The translations under genes were made by a program, and so were the position numbers. Positions 9,534 to 19,474 of a stretch of DNA of 64,000 nt are shown in pieces. Under the pieces are notes generated by a model. The model was not told where the DNA came from. It worked only from the letters and a program-made list of their open reading frames with translations, and searched no databases. The stretch lies in the NCBI RefSeq assembly GCF_006065315.1, contig NZ_CP040749.1, forward strand, positions 3,176,501 to 3,240,500. The letters run 5' to 3'. This DNA is from Aureibaculum algae (lineage in GTDB: Bacteria > Bacteroidota > Bacteroidia > Flavobacteriales > Flavobacteriaceae). Position 1 is the first letter of the stretch; every line of letters starts with the position of its first letter.

Positions 9534-10688
9534 TTAAAACTCACTACCTCTTAACCCCAATTCAATATCCGCAATAATATCATTTACATCTTCAATTCCT
9601 ACAGAGAAACGCAACAAATTATCTGAAATACCTATTTCCATTCGTTGTTCAGCAGTTAATAATCCATGCGAAGTTAGTGAAGGCAGTAATATAGTTGACT
9701 CTACCCCTGCTAAACTCATACTAGGCTTTATTAGTTTTAGGTTGTTCTGAAAAGTTACGGCATTATAATCCGATTTCAATTCAAAAGACAGCATACCTCC
9801 ATAGCCATGCATTTGTTTTTTTGCAATGTCATGATTATGATGAGATTCTAATCCCGGATAATATACTTTTTCAACCGCTTTATGAATATCTAGATACTCG
9901 GCAATATACTGTGCATTTGAATTATGTCTATCTACACGAACGCCTAACGTTTTAATGCTTCTTTCTAATAAATAGGCAATAAAATCATTTAAATGTCCCC
10001 CTAAATTTTTGGCTTTATTCCAAATGATGTCCATATTTCGCTCTGAAGAAGCTACGGCACCTGCACTAATATCACTATGACCGCCTAAATACTTTGTAGC
10101 TGAATGTATAGAAACATCAATACCTAAATCTAATGGTGTTTGATTAATAGGTGAAGCGAAGGTATTATCAATCATTGTCATTATACCTTGACTTTTTGAA
10201 AGCCTAGCAACGCCTTCTATATCCGTAATACTTAACAACGGATTTGAAGGTGTTTCGATATAAATTATCTTGGTATTAGATTGAATTTTTTCTTCAAAAT
10301 GATTGACTTCAATTCCCTCTGTAAAAGAATATTCAATTCCCATTTTATCAAACTCTTCAACTATTAAGTTAAACGTACCACCATAAATCTCATTTGCTAA
10401 AACGATATGATCTCCATGACTTAAAAAAGCAAATAGTGTTGTACTGATTGCGGCCATACCTGAGCCAAAAACCATACCTGCTTCTGCATGCTCTAAAGCT
10501 GCTATTTTATCAGCAACGGCTTTTTGATTAGGTGTATTAAAATATCTCGGATATCGCTTTACATCCACATCCATAAATGGATAGGAAGTTGTCATATAAA
10601 TCGGTGAAATTGCTCCACCAAATTGCGTGTCTTTTACTTCTCCTGTGTGTGTGCAAATAGTATTTACACCTAGTTTTTTCGTTGTCAT
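9534..10688 (-). CDS. PLP-dependent trans-sulfuration enzyme (Cys/Met metabolism family)
   Basis: A 384-residue fold-type I PLP enzyme of the cystathionine gamma-synthase/gamma-lyase/methionine gamma-lyase group. The Schiff-base lysine is K199 in SATKYLGGH and the cofactor-ring aspartate is D174 in IDNTF; the phosphate-binding GSGMAA block is at 75-80. Sequence alone does not separate the synthase (methionine synthesis), lyase (cysteine synthesis) and methionine gamma-lyase roles. No neighbouring sulfur-pathway gene helps. Length is normal. Confidence 0.88.
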   Translation of the reverse strand: MTTKKLGVNTICTHTGEVKDTQFGGAISPIYMTTSYPFMDVDVKRYPRYFNTPNQKAVADKIAALEHAEAGMVFGSGMAAISTTLFAFLSHGDHIVLANEIYGGTFNLIVEEFDKMGIEYSFTEGIEVNHFEEKIQSNTKIIYIETPSNPLLSITDIEGVARLSKSQGIMTMIDNTFASPINQTPLDLGIDVSIHSATKYLGGHSDISAGAVASSERNMDIIWNKAKNLGGHLNDFIAYLLERSIKTLGVRVDRHNSNAQYIAEYLDIHKAVEKVYYPGLESHHNHDIAKKQMHGYGGMLSFELKSDYNAVTFQNNLKLIKPSMSLAGVESTILLPSLTSHGLLTAEQRMEIGISDNLLRFSVGIEDVNDIIADIELGLRGSEF

Positions 10689-10774
10689 TTTTGTAAATTA
10701 AAAGAAGTGTAATTTACAAAAACTTATCCTAATATAAATATTTATGGAAAGACATCCGATACGAATTGTTTATT

Positions 10775-11240
10775 ACTAATTATGAATAATTTGTATCAAG
10801 AAATTTTAGGAGATTCAACTTAAATCGCTTCTCGATATATTTTTAATTGTAGCTACCACAACATTAAAAACACTCGAAGATACGTTTTATTGTTGTTTTT
10901 CACTTACAATAAAACCAAGCAAGGAGCCTGCGTGATGCTATTAGAAATAATTAAGTTTTGGTATAAATATTTGTTAGGAGTATGAACCACTTCTTAATAT
11001 ATTTTTCATGTCGCTATCGCAACATTAAAAAAACTCGAAGTGACGTTATATTGTTGTTTTTCACTTACAATAAAACCAAGCCAATAACCTGCGTGATGCT
11101 ATTAGAAATAATTAAGTTTTGGTATAAATCTTCGTTGGGAGTATGAACCACTTCTCGATACATTTTTTATGATGCTATCGCAACATTAAAAACACTCGAA
11201 GAGACGTTATATTATTGTTTATATGTAAAACCAATGATTG
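10775..11240. repeat. Tandem repeat, three copies of about 162 bp
   Basis: This gap between the PLP enzyme and the peroxidase gene holds no gene. Copies begin with CTTCTCGATAY-like sequence at 10828, 10990 and 11151 (periods 162 and 161), and a decayed left part of a further copy seems to start near 10775. Inside each unit are the blocks CGCAACATTAAAAA, CTCGAAG, TTGTTTTTCACTTACAATAAAACC and GCGTGATGCTATTAG, the last two missing from the shortened third copy. CACTTC-TC-GA near the start pairs with TCGAAGTG about 50 nt later, so each unit can fold. These are probably non-coding dispersed elements amplified in place. Confidence 0.75.
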
Positions 11241-11249
11241 AGCTTCTTT

Positions 11250-11864
11250 CTATCCTTTAATCCATTTCACGATAACATCATCTGTTGGTAATGTTTTAGG
11301 ATCAATAACTTTAGCTACGTGTCCACTTTCATCAATTAGGTATTTTTGAAAATTCCAAGAAACTTCAGAATCCTCCAAACCATTTTTGGCTTTTTCTGTT
11401 AAAAACTGATATAATGGGTGCATATCATCTCCTTTTACAGATATTTTAGACATCATTGGAAAAGATACGCCATAGTTTTGCTGACAAAATTCAGCTATTT
11501 CAGTATTTGTACCTGGTTCTTGTTTCCCAAAGTTATTTGCAGGAAAACCAACAATGACAAAGTTCTTATCTTTATACGCATCGTACAATTGTTGTAATTG
11601 TTCATATTGAGGTGTCAGTCCACACTTTGAAGCTGTATTTACCACTAATATTTTTTTCCCTTTTAAAGTTGAAAAATCAAAATCATCTTCCGTTAAGGTT
11701 TTTACTTTAAATTGATAAATATCTTCCATATTTTCCTGATTTACAGCCATTGCTGATTGATTGGCAATGGTATCTTTTTCTGAACTATTCGCTTTGGTAT
11801 CTTTAGTAGTTTCTTTACAACTTACCAGCGTTAAAACCAATACTATTATCGCTAATTTTTTCAC
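11250..11864 (-). CDS. Glutathione-peroxidase-family lipoprotein
   Basis: A 204-residue thiol peroxidase with a lipobox ending at Cys16, so probably an envelope-anchored enzyme. The catalytic cysteine is C81 in TASKCGLTPQY, the helper Gln Q115 in the NNFGKQEPG block, and the Trp lies in SWNFQKYL. In bacteria lacking glutathione such Cys-type GPx proteins use thioredoxin as reductant and remove hydroperoxides. The second block reads FPANNFG where most members have FPCNQFG, so the usual resolving cysteine there is Ala. Closely followed (16 nt) on the same strand by the downstream end of ccsA. Confidence 0.88.
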   Translation of the reverse strand: MKKLAIIVLVLTLVSCKETTKDTKANSSEKDTIANQSAMAVNQENMEDIYQFKVKTLTEDDFDFSTLKGKKILVVNTASKCGLTPQYEQLQQLYDAYKDKNFVIVGFPANNFGKQEPGTNTEIAEFCQQNYGVSFPMMSKISVKGDDMHPLYQFLTEKAKNGLEDSEVSWNFQKYLIDESGHVAKVIDPKTLPTDDVIVKWIKG

Positions 11865-11880
11865 TTTTTTCAGAGTTTTA

Positions 11881-14800
11881 TTATTTTTTTAAATCCCTCG
11901 ATGAGGGTTTCTTGTAATATTTTTTATACTTAATATACGCTAAAATACTAATTATTGCAGAAACAATCAACCAACCCCAAATTTCATTAGGGATAGGTGC
12001 AGCATCTCCCGTGGCATACGAATGCAACCCGGATAATAAATGATTTACCCCCAAATAGGTCATTAAAATAGTAGTGTATGCAAATACGGCTACCATATTA
12101 AAAGTAAAACGACTTCTTAACCCTGGTACAATACGCATATGCAACACAAATGCATAGACCATGATACTTACCAAAGCCCATGTTTCTTTTGGATCCCAGC
12201 CCCAATAACGCCCCCAACTTTCATTGGCCCACATACCACCCAAAAAGTTACCGATGGTTAACATTATCAAACCTATAGTTATTGACATTTCATTAATTAC
12301 AGTAATTTCTTTAATCGCTAAGTCTATCTTCCTTTTATTGTTCTTTGTAGTGATAGCAAATAAAACTAGAGAAATTAGTCCTAAAATCATACCAATGGTA
12401 AAAGGTCCATAACTGGCTACTATAATAGCCACGTGAATCATTAACCAATAGGAATCTAATACAGGAACTAAGGTACCAATGGAAGGATCCATCCAATTCC
12501 AGTGAGCGATCATTAAAATCATTGAAGTTACAAAAGTAGTAGCCGCAACAGTTAGTGCTGATTTTTTACCAAATAATAATCCGAAAAGCATGGTTGCCCA
12601 AGCGATATAAATCATTGATTCATAACCGTTACTCCAAGGTGCATGCCCAGAAATATACCAACGAATACCCAACCCAATTGTATGATAAATAAACAACCCT
12701 GCAATTATAAAAATACCGGCCTTTACTAATTTATTGACAAGTGTGGAGCCGTTGAAAATTTGAACCATTACTACAATAAACAAGAATAATGCCCCGTACA
12801 TGTAATACATAAACAGACTCTTAAAAATGTCATATTTATTGTAAAAAATCTCTAATTCCACTTTCCGGTCAGAAGGCATTACTGCTCCACCAAACTTATG
12901 TTGGTATTTATGAATACTTTCTAAAAATTCATTGGCTTTAGAATAATCTTTTTTTGATGTCGCCAATTTTAAACTTCCTGAATATAACGGAATAATATTA
13001 GCTACATACAAAGAATCCGTTCCTGTAAACCCAGCTAATTTATGTTCTACATATGAAAACCATTTGTTGTTTTCTTCATTTTGTAATGGAAAAAATTTAA
13101 AAATACTTCCATTTATTATAGCCTGATATAATAGTGTAACCCTACCGTCAACATTCAATACACTTTCTTCAAATTTATTTTTAATCTTCTTTTTATAAGC
13201 TTTTTCAACTTCTTGACTTAATTTATACTCACCTCTATCGGTAAACATATCTGATAATCGTAAATATTCTTGATCTTCTGGAACACCTAGTATATCTCGT
13301 AATTTCGTATTTGCTGACTTTACATAAATAAAAGGAACCGACATCCAAATTCTAGGATTGGTAACCATAGAAACTGCCACTTGGTTAGCATTCATACCAT
13401 TGTAAGTATCCTTTTTACTTACTTTTCTTAACAATTCAGAAGTAAAAGTATTTACGGGTTTCATTCTACCGTTTTCATCTTGAATAATTAGACTTCCAAA
13501 TCTTTGTGCGTGCTCAACAGAAACTTTTTGTGCGGTTAATGTAGAATCTACCTGTACCTTAGACATGCCATGTTGAATATGACTTCCTTGTGCAAAAGTC
13601 AATCCGCTAAACATCAATATCAATATCGTCAGAGCCTCTTTTTTCTTTTTAATTTTATTCAACATTCTACGTAAATCTGCAAAACGTGAAGTCTTTGAAA
13701 ACAATATCATAATCAGCCCCGTGTAAAGCAGTGAATACCCTAAATAAGTAACCCAAGTACCAACGGCATCATGATTTACAGACAGATGTGTTTCTTCATA
13801 TTCATCAGTAATAGTATAACTAGATTGAAAAAATTTATACCCTTTATGAATTAAAATATTATTCATAAAAACTCTAAAATCAAAATTTTCACCATTATCC
13901 ATTACAGTTACTTCACTAGCATATGATTTGGGACTATTAGACCCTGGATATCTATCCAATTGAAAATCGTTAAGTTTAATTGAAAAAGGCAATTGTAATT
14001 GTTTAGCTCCATAAGAAATTCTGAAGTTTAACCCATCCATAGAAAACATTTCAGGTGGTGTAGCGGCATACTTATAACCGTATAAATCGACTATTTTTTT
14101 ATCGTTTTTGGTAACTACTTCTATGGTTAACTTATCGGCAGGGTGTTCCTCTTTATTTTCAGATGAAACTTCCACTAATTTACCTTTTATACCTTTTTCA
14201 GGAACTACAAATTGTAAACTACCTATGTTGTGCAACGCTCTTAAATTAAAAACTTGTACAGAGTCTTTTACAATAGTACCTGTTGCTTGGGTAGCCATAA
14301 CCATATAATTACCCTCAAAAGGCGATTTAATTCTCAGTGTATCATTTTCTGTAAATATGTTTACAGCACCTTCTGTTTGATTTTCAAAAGCAACTAAGGC
14401 ATTGTGAATATTAGCAACTTCACCCTTTTTGATATAATGATCGTGTCTTCCACCTCCACCCGACTCTACAAAGTGTAAAAACTCTTCGCCTGAGGTATCT
14501 TCTTCAAATTTCTCAAAGGCATTCGGTAGAAAACTAACATAATTAACCGTTACTGGTTTATCTCTAAAATCAGCTTTCAATGAAAAATTATTACCGCCTC
14601 TTAAAAAATTAAAAAATTTAGAAACCATCGGTATAAATCGCGTTTCTGACCCAATTTCTGGAGTAAAATAATAAAGTTTATTTATCTCTCTTGCTTCATT
14701 ACCATCATCTACATGAACATTAAGCGTAGTTTTCTCTGACAGCATTAAATTAGTAGTTTCACCTTCTTGAATAGGCATAATAGCCTCATAACTTATATAT

Positions 14801-15087
14801 CTTGTAATAGCGGCACCCACTATGATAACAATGAAAGCTAAGTGAAACATTAAAACGGAAATCTTCTCTTTGCGAAGTAATCTATATCTAAATATATTAC
14901 CTATAAAATTACCTACAAAAATGAGCATGGTTAATTGAAACCACCACGAATTGTAAACTAAGGCTTTAGAAGCCTGGGTTCCATAATCATTTTCTATAAA
15001 TGTTGCAATACCCATAGCGGCACCAAAGACAACAAATAAAATAGCAGTAAGACGGGTTGAGAAGAGAATATTGTATATTTTTTTCAT
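11881..15087 (-). CDS. ccsA: Cytochrome c biogenesis protein, fused ResB/CcsB-ResC/CcsA
   Basis: A 1068-residue fusion for System II cytochrome c maturation. The N-terminal part is ResB-like (membrane segments near residues 10-30, 50-65 and 75-95, a large periplasmic domain, another segment near 445-465). A second exported stretch follows, and the C-terminal part is a multi-spanning ResC/CcsA domain with the haem-handling WGWDPKE motif at 962-968. It exports haem and attaches it to CXXCH apoproteins in the periplasm, so it should serve the c-type cytochrome and nos genes further along. The fused form is standard in Bacteroidetes and epsilonproteobacteria. Confidence 0.93.
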   Translation of the reverse strand: MKKIYNILFSTRLTAILFVVFGAAMGIATFIENDYGTQASKALVYNSWWFQLTMLIFVGNFIGNIFRYRLLRKEKISVLMFHLAFIVIIVGAAITRYISYEAIMPIQEGETTNLMLSEKTTLNVHVDDGNEAREINKLYYFTPEIGSETRFIPMVSKFFNFLRGGNNFSLKADFRDKPVTVNYVSFLPNAFEKFEEDTSGEEFLHFVESGGGGRHDHYIKKGEVANIHNALVAFENQTEGAVNIFTENDTLRIKSPFEGNYMVMATQATGTIVKDSVQVFNLRALHNIGSLQFVVPEKGIKGKLVEVSSENKEEHPADKLTIEVVTKNDKKIVDLYGYKYAATPPEMFSMDGLNFRISYGAKQLQLPFSIKLNDFQLDRYPGSNSPKSYASEVTVMDNGENFDFRVFMNNILIHKGYKFFQSSYTITDEYEETHLSVNHDAVGTWVTYLGYSLLYTGLIMILFSKTSRFADLRRMLNKIKKKKEALTILILMFSGLTFAQGSHIQHGMSKVQVDSTLTAQKVSVEHAQRFGSLIIQDENGRMKPVNTFTSELLRKVSKKDTYNGMNANQVAVSMVTNPRIWMSVPFIYVKSANTKLRDILGVPEDQEYLRLSDMFTDRGEYKLSQEVEKAYKKKIKNKFEESVLNVDGRVTLLYQAIINGSIFKFFPLQNEENNKWFSYVEHKLAGFTGTDSLYVANIIPLYSGSLKLATSKKDYSKANEFLESIHKYQHKFGGAVMPSDRKVELEIFYNKYDIFKSLFMYYMYGALFLFIVVMVQIFNGSTLVNKLVKAGIFIIAGLFIYHTIGLGIRWYISGHAPWSNGYESMIYIAWATMLFGLLFGKKSALTVAATTFVTSMILMIAHWNWMDPSIGTLVPVLDSYWLMIHVAIIVASYGPFTIGMILGLISLVLFAITTKNNKRKIDLAIKEITVINEMSITIGLIMLTIGNFLGGMWANESWGRYWGWDPKETWALVSIMVYAFVLHMRIVPGLRSRFTFNMVAVFAYTTILMTYLGVNHLLSGLHSYATGDAAPIPNEIWGWLIVSAIISILAYIKYKKYYKKPSSRDLKK

Positions 15088-15191
15088 ACGTATATAAGAT
15101 GCAAATAAACTCGGGCGAAGATACTTAATTTTGTGTGTAAATTACTACTTTTAACGTTTTATTGTGAACCGCAAAAATTCAAAATCAGGAG

Positions 15192-15950
15192 ATGATTTCA
15201 GTAATTCTATTAGGAACGGGTAATCTTGCCAATCATCTAATCGATGCATTCTTACAAACAAAAAACGTTAATTTGGTACAGGTTTATGGTAGAAATGCCG
15301 CTGCTTTAGCAAAATTTAAAAAGACAGTTGATACTACTTCCAATTTAGCTCACCTTAAAGAGGCTGATATTTATATTATAGCGATATCTGACGATGCTAT
15401 TGCTGAATTTTCAGAGCAATTATTGGTAAGAGATAAATTGGTGGTACATACTTCCGGAAGTGTTTCAATAGATGCCATAAAAACTTCTAATAGAGGTGTT
15501 TTTTATCCATTACAAACCTTTACGAAAGACAAACCTATTAATTTTACAGCCATTCCCATTTGTATTGAAACTAAACAAAAGGAAGATTTTAATCAGTTAC
15601 AGCAACTGGCTTCGTTACTTTCTAATAATGTTTACACTATAGATTCAAACCAAAGAAAATATATTCATCTCGCTGCCGTTTTTACGAATAATTTTGTGAA
15701 TTACATGTACAAAATTGGTAATGATATTTGTGATGAAAATAATATCCCTTTTGAAATTTTACATCCACTAATTTTAGAATCAGCAACTAAAATCAAAAAT
15801 AATAAGCCTGTGTCTATTCAAACAGGACCTGCTGTTAGAAATGATAAAAAGACAATATCAAATCATTTAAAATTGCTAAAGGACGATGAAAAGGAAATTT
15901 ACAACCTATTAACCCAATCAATACAAAACACTTATGGAAAAAAGTTATAA
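15192..15950 (+). CDS. Rossmann-fold DUF2520 family protein
   Basis: 252 residues. An N-terminal NAD(P)-binding Rossmann start (LLGTGNLANHLIDAF) resembles pyrroline-5-carboxylate reductase and 6-phosphogluconate dehydrogenase relatives, and an all-helical C-terminal DUF2520 domain starts near residue 125. The family is a predicted oxidoreductase without established substrate. The gene overlaps the downstream phosphatase by 17 bases, an arrangement that suggests co-transcription. Confidence 0.85.
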   Translation: MISVILLGTGNLANHLIDAFLQTKNVNLVQVYGRNAAALAKFKKTVDTTSNLAHLKEADIYIIAISDDAIAEFSEQLLVRDKLVVHTSGSVSIDAIKTSNRGVFYPLQTFTKDKPINFTAIPICIETKQKEDFNQLQQLASLLSNNVYTIDSNQRKYIHLAAVFTNNFVNYMYKIGNDICDENNIPFEILHPLILESATKIKNNKPVSIQTGPAVRNDKKTISNHLKLLKDDEKEIYNLLTQSIQNTYGKKL

Positions 15951-16461
15951 AGAAATAATGCCTCAAATTACTACTTTTATTTTTGATGTAGATGGCGTTT
16001 TAACAGATGGAAATGTAATGATATTCCCTGACGGCCAACTAATTAGATCAATGAATATAAAAGATGGTTATGCATTAAAAACAGCAGTTGATCAGGGGTT
16101 TAATGTCTGTATAATTTCGGGTGGCACCAACGAAGCCGTCAAATTACGATTGAAAGCTTTAGGTATTACCGACATCTTTTTAGGAGCACATCAAAAAGTA
16201 AAACAATTGAATGAATATCTAAATACCTACAATATTAAAGCTGAAAATGTATTATATATGGGGGATGATATTCCTGACCATCCTGTAATGGAAATTGTAG
16301 GTTTGCCTACATGCCCTAAAGATGCTGTTCCTGAAATTCAGAATATCTCACTGTATGTTTCACAAAAAAAAGGTGGTAATGGCTGTGTACGAGATGTAAT
16401 TGAACAGGTTTTAAAAGTTCAGGATAAATGGCATACAAATTTTGATGCTAAGTTAGATTAG
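15934..16461 (+). CDS. HAD-family KdsC-like phosphatase
   Basis: A 175-residue type C0 HAD phosphatase. The nucleophile motif FDVDGVLTDG gives D18 (nucleophile) and D20 (acid/base); motif II is ISGG and motif IV is MGDDIPD. Length and motifs match 3-deoxy-D-manno-octulosonate 8-phosphate phosphatase (KdsC), which makes Kdo for lipopolysaccharide. Related sugar-acid phosphatases are hard to exclude, because no kdsA or kdsB lies nearby. Likely second gene of a short operon with the DUF2520 gene. Confidence 0.85.
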   Translation: MEKSYKEIMPQITTFIFDVDGVLTDGNVMIFPDGQLIRSMNIKDGYALKTAVDQGFNVCIISGGTNEAVKLRLKALGITDIFLGAHQKVKQLNEYLNTYNIKAENVLYMGDDIPDHPVMEIVGLPTCPKDAVPEIQNISLYVSQKKGGNGCVRDVIEQVLKVQDKWHTNFDAKLD

Positions 16462-16467
16462 TCAAAT

Positions 16468-17397
16468 ATGACAACTGAGGAAAAACTCTTAAAAATACCT
16501 ATTTTAAGTTGGTTCGTTAAACTTTTTTTAAAGATTAAGGTTCCAGGCTTAGAAGGCATGTCTTTATATAACGTTCTTGAAATGTACGTTTTAGGGATTG
16601 TTAGAGGTGCCTTAACAGCAAGAGCTGGTGGAATTGCTTTTAGTTTTTTCATGGCCTTATTTCCTTTTGCATTATTTATTTTAACTTTAATTCCTTACAT
16701 CACGATAGAGGGTTTTCAGGCTGGTTTTATGGATTTTATCCATCAAGCATTACCTCCACAAACCTTTGAAGCTGTAGACTCCGTACTTAACGACATCATC
16801 AATAATAAATACAGTGGTTTATTGTCTTTTGGTTTTATTATGTCCATAATTCTAATGACCAATGGTATCAATGCTCTATTTGGTGGTTTTGAAGACAGTT
16901 ACCATAAATTACAAACACGATCAATGATCAGGCAATTTTTGATATCTATGGCTATATCAATCGTATTGGCACTATTATTGCTCGTTACAGTTGCAGTCAT
17001 TATTTACTTTGAAATTGCAATCAGTAGTTTTAAAGAGAAAGGATATGTTTCTGATGATTTATTTTGGATAGATATGGGTAGATATGTTATCGTTTTAGCC
17101 ATGATATTAATAACAGTCGCATTATTTTACTTTTTTGGTACTAAAGAAGGAAGACAAATTTCTTTTTTTTCGCCAGGAGCTGTACTTACCACCTTATTAA
17201 TTTTACTAAACTTTAATATTTTTGGAATTTACGTCAGGAAATTCGCACAATATAACGAGCTTTACGGAACTGTAGGTACCTTACTCGTGCTCATGCTATT
17301 TATTTGGCTTAATTCCATTATACTTTTATTAGGGTTTGAATTGAATGCCGCAATGATTGGATTAAAAAGAAATATAAAGGCCAATAATGAACAATAA
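16468..17397 (+). CDS. YihY/BrkB-family membrane protein
   Basis: 309 residues with about six membrane segments (starting near residues 55, 105, 125, 155, 195 and 230-290) and the conserved family start GIVRGALTARAGGIAFSFF. The family was once called ribonuclease BN by error; it is an inner-membrane protein of unknown transport or envelope role. It starts six bases after the phosphatase gene and overlaps the next gene by 11 bases, so all four genes look co-transcribed. Confidence 0.87.
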   Translation: MTTEEKLLKIPILSWFVKLFLKIKVPGLEGMSLYNVLEMYVLGIVRGALTARAGGIAFSFFMALFPFALFILTLIPYITIEGFQAGFMDFIHQALPPQTFEAVDSVLNDIINNKYSGLLSFGFIMSIILMTNGINALFGGFEDSYHKLQTRSMIRQFLISMAISIVLALLLLVTVAVIIYFEIAISSFKEKGYVSDDLFWIDMGRYVIVLAMILITVALFYFFGTKEGRQISFFSPGAVLTTLLILLNFNIFGIYVRKFAQYNELYGTVGTLLVLMLFIWLNSIILLLGFELNAAMIGLKRNIKANNEQ

Positions 17398-17869
17398 GAA
17401 TAAAATGAATAAGATAGTTTACATATTGTTAGTTTTATTTATTTACAACACAAATGGTATTGCACAAAATAAAAAGTCAATTGATTTAAATTGGCAAACC
17501 GATTTTGCTAAAGCAAAAAAATTGGCTTCATCTGAAAATAAAGGTATACTAATTTATTTTACTGGACATGACCGAACGGATTCTTGTCAGATGTTAAATG
17601 AAGATTTTTTCTATACCGAAAAATTCCAAAATATTGCTAAAAACCATCTAATTTTAGTTAGAGTAAATTCTGATTTGAGAAATAGTGCTGTTTCCAATGA
17701 TCAAAAAAAGAAAAATACAGCTCTTAGTAAACAGTTTAATCAAAGTGTACATCCAACAGTTGTATTAACAGATGCAAATGGTAAACTTATAGGTAAGATT
17801 GAAAGTTATAATTATCTGCGAGATACGAGCAAGCATTATGCTTTGTTGGATAGGGCTATAGAAAATTAA
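17387..17869 (+). CDS. Exported thioredoxin-fold protein without CXXC
   Basis: 160 residues; a second in-frame ATG at 17405 gives a better-proportioned signal peptide (MNKIVYILLVLFIYNTNGIAQ) and may be the true start. The mature part matches the thioredoxin-like family used for periplasmic redox work (FAKAKKLASSENKGILIYFTG, then HPTVVLTDANGK with the conserved cis-Pro region). The active site reads D-S-C-Q-M, so only one cysteine remains. It may bind or isomerise rather than act as a dithiol reductase. Last gene of the run. Confidence 0.78.
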   Translation: MNNKNKMNKIVYILLVLFIYNTNGIAQNKKSIDLNWQTDFAKAKKLASSENKGILIYFTGHDRTDSCQMLNEDFFYTEKFQNIAKNHLILVRVNSDLRNSAVSNDQKKKNTALSKQFNQSVHPTVVLTDANGKLIGKIESYNYLRDTSKHYALLDRAIEN

Positions 17870-18350
17870 AAAATAATCAATTCATTCTAGTATACTTTTT
17901 ATAGACAGGCTTGTCTCCTTCTCTACTTTCATTATTTGCAGTACTTGTTAAAAGAATTGAGTTTTACGCCTAAGTAAATTTTATGTAATGGTGTTGTTTT
18001 AAACTTTCAACGCTACAAACTCATAAATACCGTTGAGCTTTAAATATGGTGATGCTTTAGTTATGATTATCATTGAATCAATATTACATCATCCAACCTA
18101 ATTTGTTTCTTTCCCAATAGAGAAAGCAATCGTATTTAGATATGCTCAAATCAATTTGTTGGCTAATCATCAAAATATTTATTCTTTTTTTCATAAATTA
18201 CGTACATTATCTTTATCTTTTTATCAACTAAAATAACAAAAAAAAAAATTATTAAAGGAAGAAAATGTTGATTACAGGTCTAATTTCTACATACATTTGC
18301 AATTGCTAATGTTTTATTTATTGAACAGATAACATTGAAAAATCACATTA
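17870..18350. other. Intergenic stretch of 481 bp
   Basis: No credible coding frame on either strand. A short hairpin AGACA-ggct-TGTCT lies near 17902. A poly-A tract (about 18238-18249) lies roughly 100 nt before the glycosyltransferase start. TGATTATCA at 18064-18072 superficially resembles the regulatory palindromes of the next region but has the wrong spacing. Confidence 0.5.
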
Positions 18351-19400
18351 ATGTATAAAGTAAAATTTACTCCATACCGTGAAAGTTTAGGCAAAATAAT
18401 GCTAAGACAAACAAAAGATGGTAAAGGAATATCTACTGATGGGCGTTATCAGTTTTATATTGATGAAGAAATTGAAGAACCGGATTTTTGGGTTGTACAA
18501 GGGAAAGGTGTAAGAGCAGGTGAAACCTACAAAGTAGCTCCAGAAAATACAATATTATTAACTACAGAACCTAAATCAGTTCTAGTCTATCCTAAAGGGT
18601 ATATAAAACAATTTGGGACTGTATGTTCCTGTCAAGAGCAAACTAAACATAAAAATTTAGTTTTAGGCCCTGCCATACTTCCGTGGTTTGTTGGATTTAA
18701 AAAATTAAAAGATAATACACTTTCATATTCATTGACCTATAACGACTTATTAAACAATAAGTCGGTAAAGAAAACGAAACTCATCTCTGTGATAACAAGT
18801 AATAAGGCATTTACAAAAGGTCATCTTGAAAGAATTGAGTTTGTTGAGAAGTTAAAGGCATATTATGGAGATCAGATTGATGTATTTGGACATGGATTCA
18901 ACGATTTTGATGATAAATGGGATGTTTTATCACCTTATAAATATCATATCGCCATAGAAAATTCATCAGAAAATTATTATTGGACTGAGAAAATCTCCGA
19001 TTGTTTTTTAGCGGAAACATTCCCCATCTATTATGGTTGTAAAAACCTCTCTGACTATTTTAATAAAGAATCCTATCAAGCCATCGATATTCATGATTTT
19101 GATGCTTCAGTTGCCATTATTGATAAAATAATCAAGGAAGATACTTTTGAAAAAAAACAAGCCTACCTAAAAGACGCTAAGATTAAAGCAGTAACAGAGT
19201 ATAATATGTTCGATTATGTGGCATCTTTATGCGACCAGATGGATGCGGAGCTACCAAAAGAAATGGTAACCATAAACAAATGTAATTCATCAGAAGATTA
19301 TCATAATTTATACAACTACTTGATAAAGCATTCGCTGTTTAAATTGAAACAAAAAATTAAAGAAGTATTTAAAGGTAAATCTTTATTATATAAAAAGTAA
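18351..19400 (+). CDS. Glycosyltransferase family 10 (fucosyltransferase-like)
   Basis: 349 residues. The C-terminal half carries the GT10 nucleotide-sugar signature in the expected order: YKYHIAIENSSENYYWTEKISDCFLAETFPIYYG, broken here as a recognisable pair of blocks (IAIENS and WTEKI...PIYYG, about residues 203-233). GT10 enzymes transfer fucose from GDP-fucose in alpha-1,3/1,4 linkage. In Bacteroidetes they decorate lipopolysaccharide or surface glycans. No signal peptide, so it acts in the cytoplasm or at the membrane face. It stands alone, with a strong terminator behind it; there are no other glycan genes nearby. Confidence 0.82.
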   Translation: MYKVKFTPYRESLGKIMLRQTKDGKGISTDGRYQFYIDEEIEEPDFWVVQGKGVRAGETYKVAPENTILLTTEPKSVLVYPKGYIKQFGTVCSCQEQTKHKNLVLGPAILPWFVGFKKLKDNTLSYSLTYNDLLNNKSVKKTKLISVITSNKAFTKGHLERIEFVEKLKAYYGDQIDVFGHGFNDFDDKWDVLSPYKYHIAIENSSENYYWTEKISDCFLAETFPIYYGCKNLSDYFNKESYQAIDIHDFDASVAIIDKIIKEDTFEKKQAYLKDAKIKAVTEYNMFDYVASLCDQMDAELPKEMVTINKCNSSEDYHNLYNYLIKHSLFKLKQKIKEVFKGKSLLYKK

Positions 19401-19424
19401 AAAATCATTTTACTACATAAAAAA

Positions 19425-19448
19425 GCCGTCTCAATTAATTGAGACGGC
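19425..19448. terminator. Bidirectional rho-independent terminator
   Basis: A perfect 12-bp palindrome (GCCGTCTCAATT/AATTGAGACGGC) flanked by A-run on the left and T-run on the right. It serves the glycosyltransferase on the plus strand and rpsA on the minus strand. Confidence 0.95.
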
Positions 19449-19474
19449 TTTTAAAATTTATTAAGATTTAATGA

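Noticed and set aside
10828..11240. CRISPR array
   Set aside because: Units are about 162 bp and alike throughout, not short repeats with unique spacers, and no cas gene is near.
18064..18072. TGATTATCA as a further CRP/FNR box
   Set aside because: The half-sites overlap (nine bases instead of twelve) and no -7 element lies at the standard distance.
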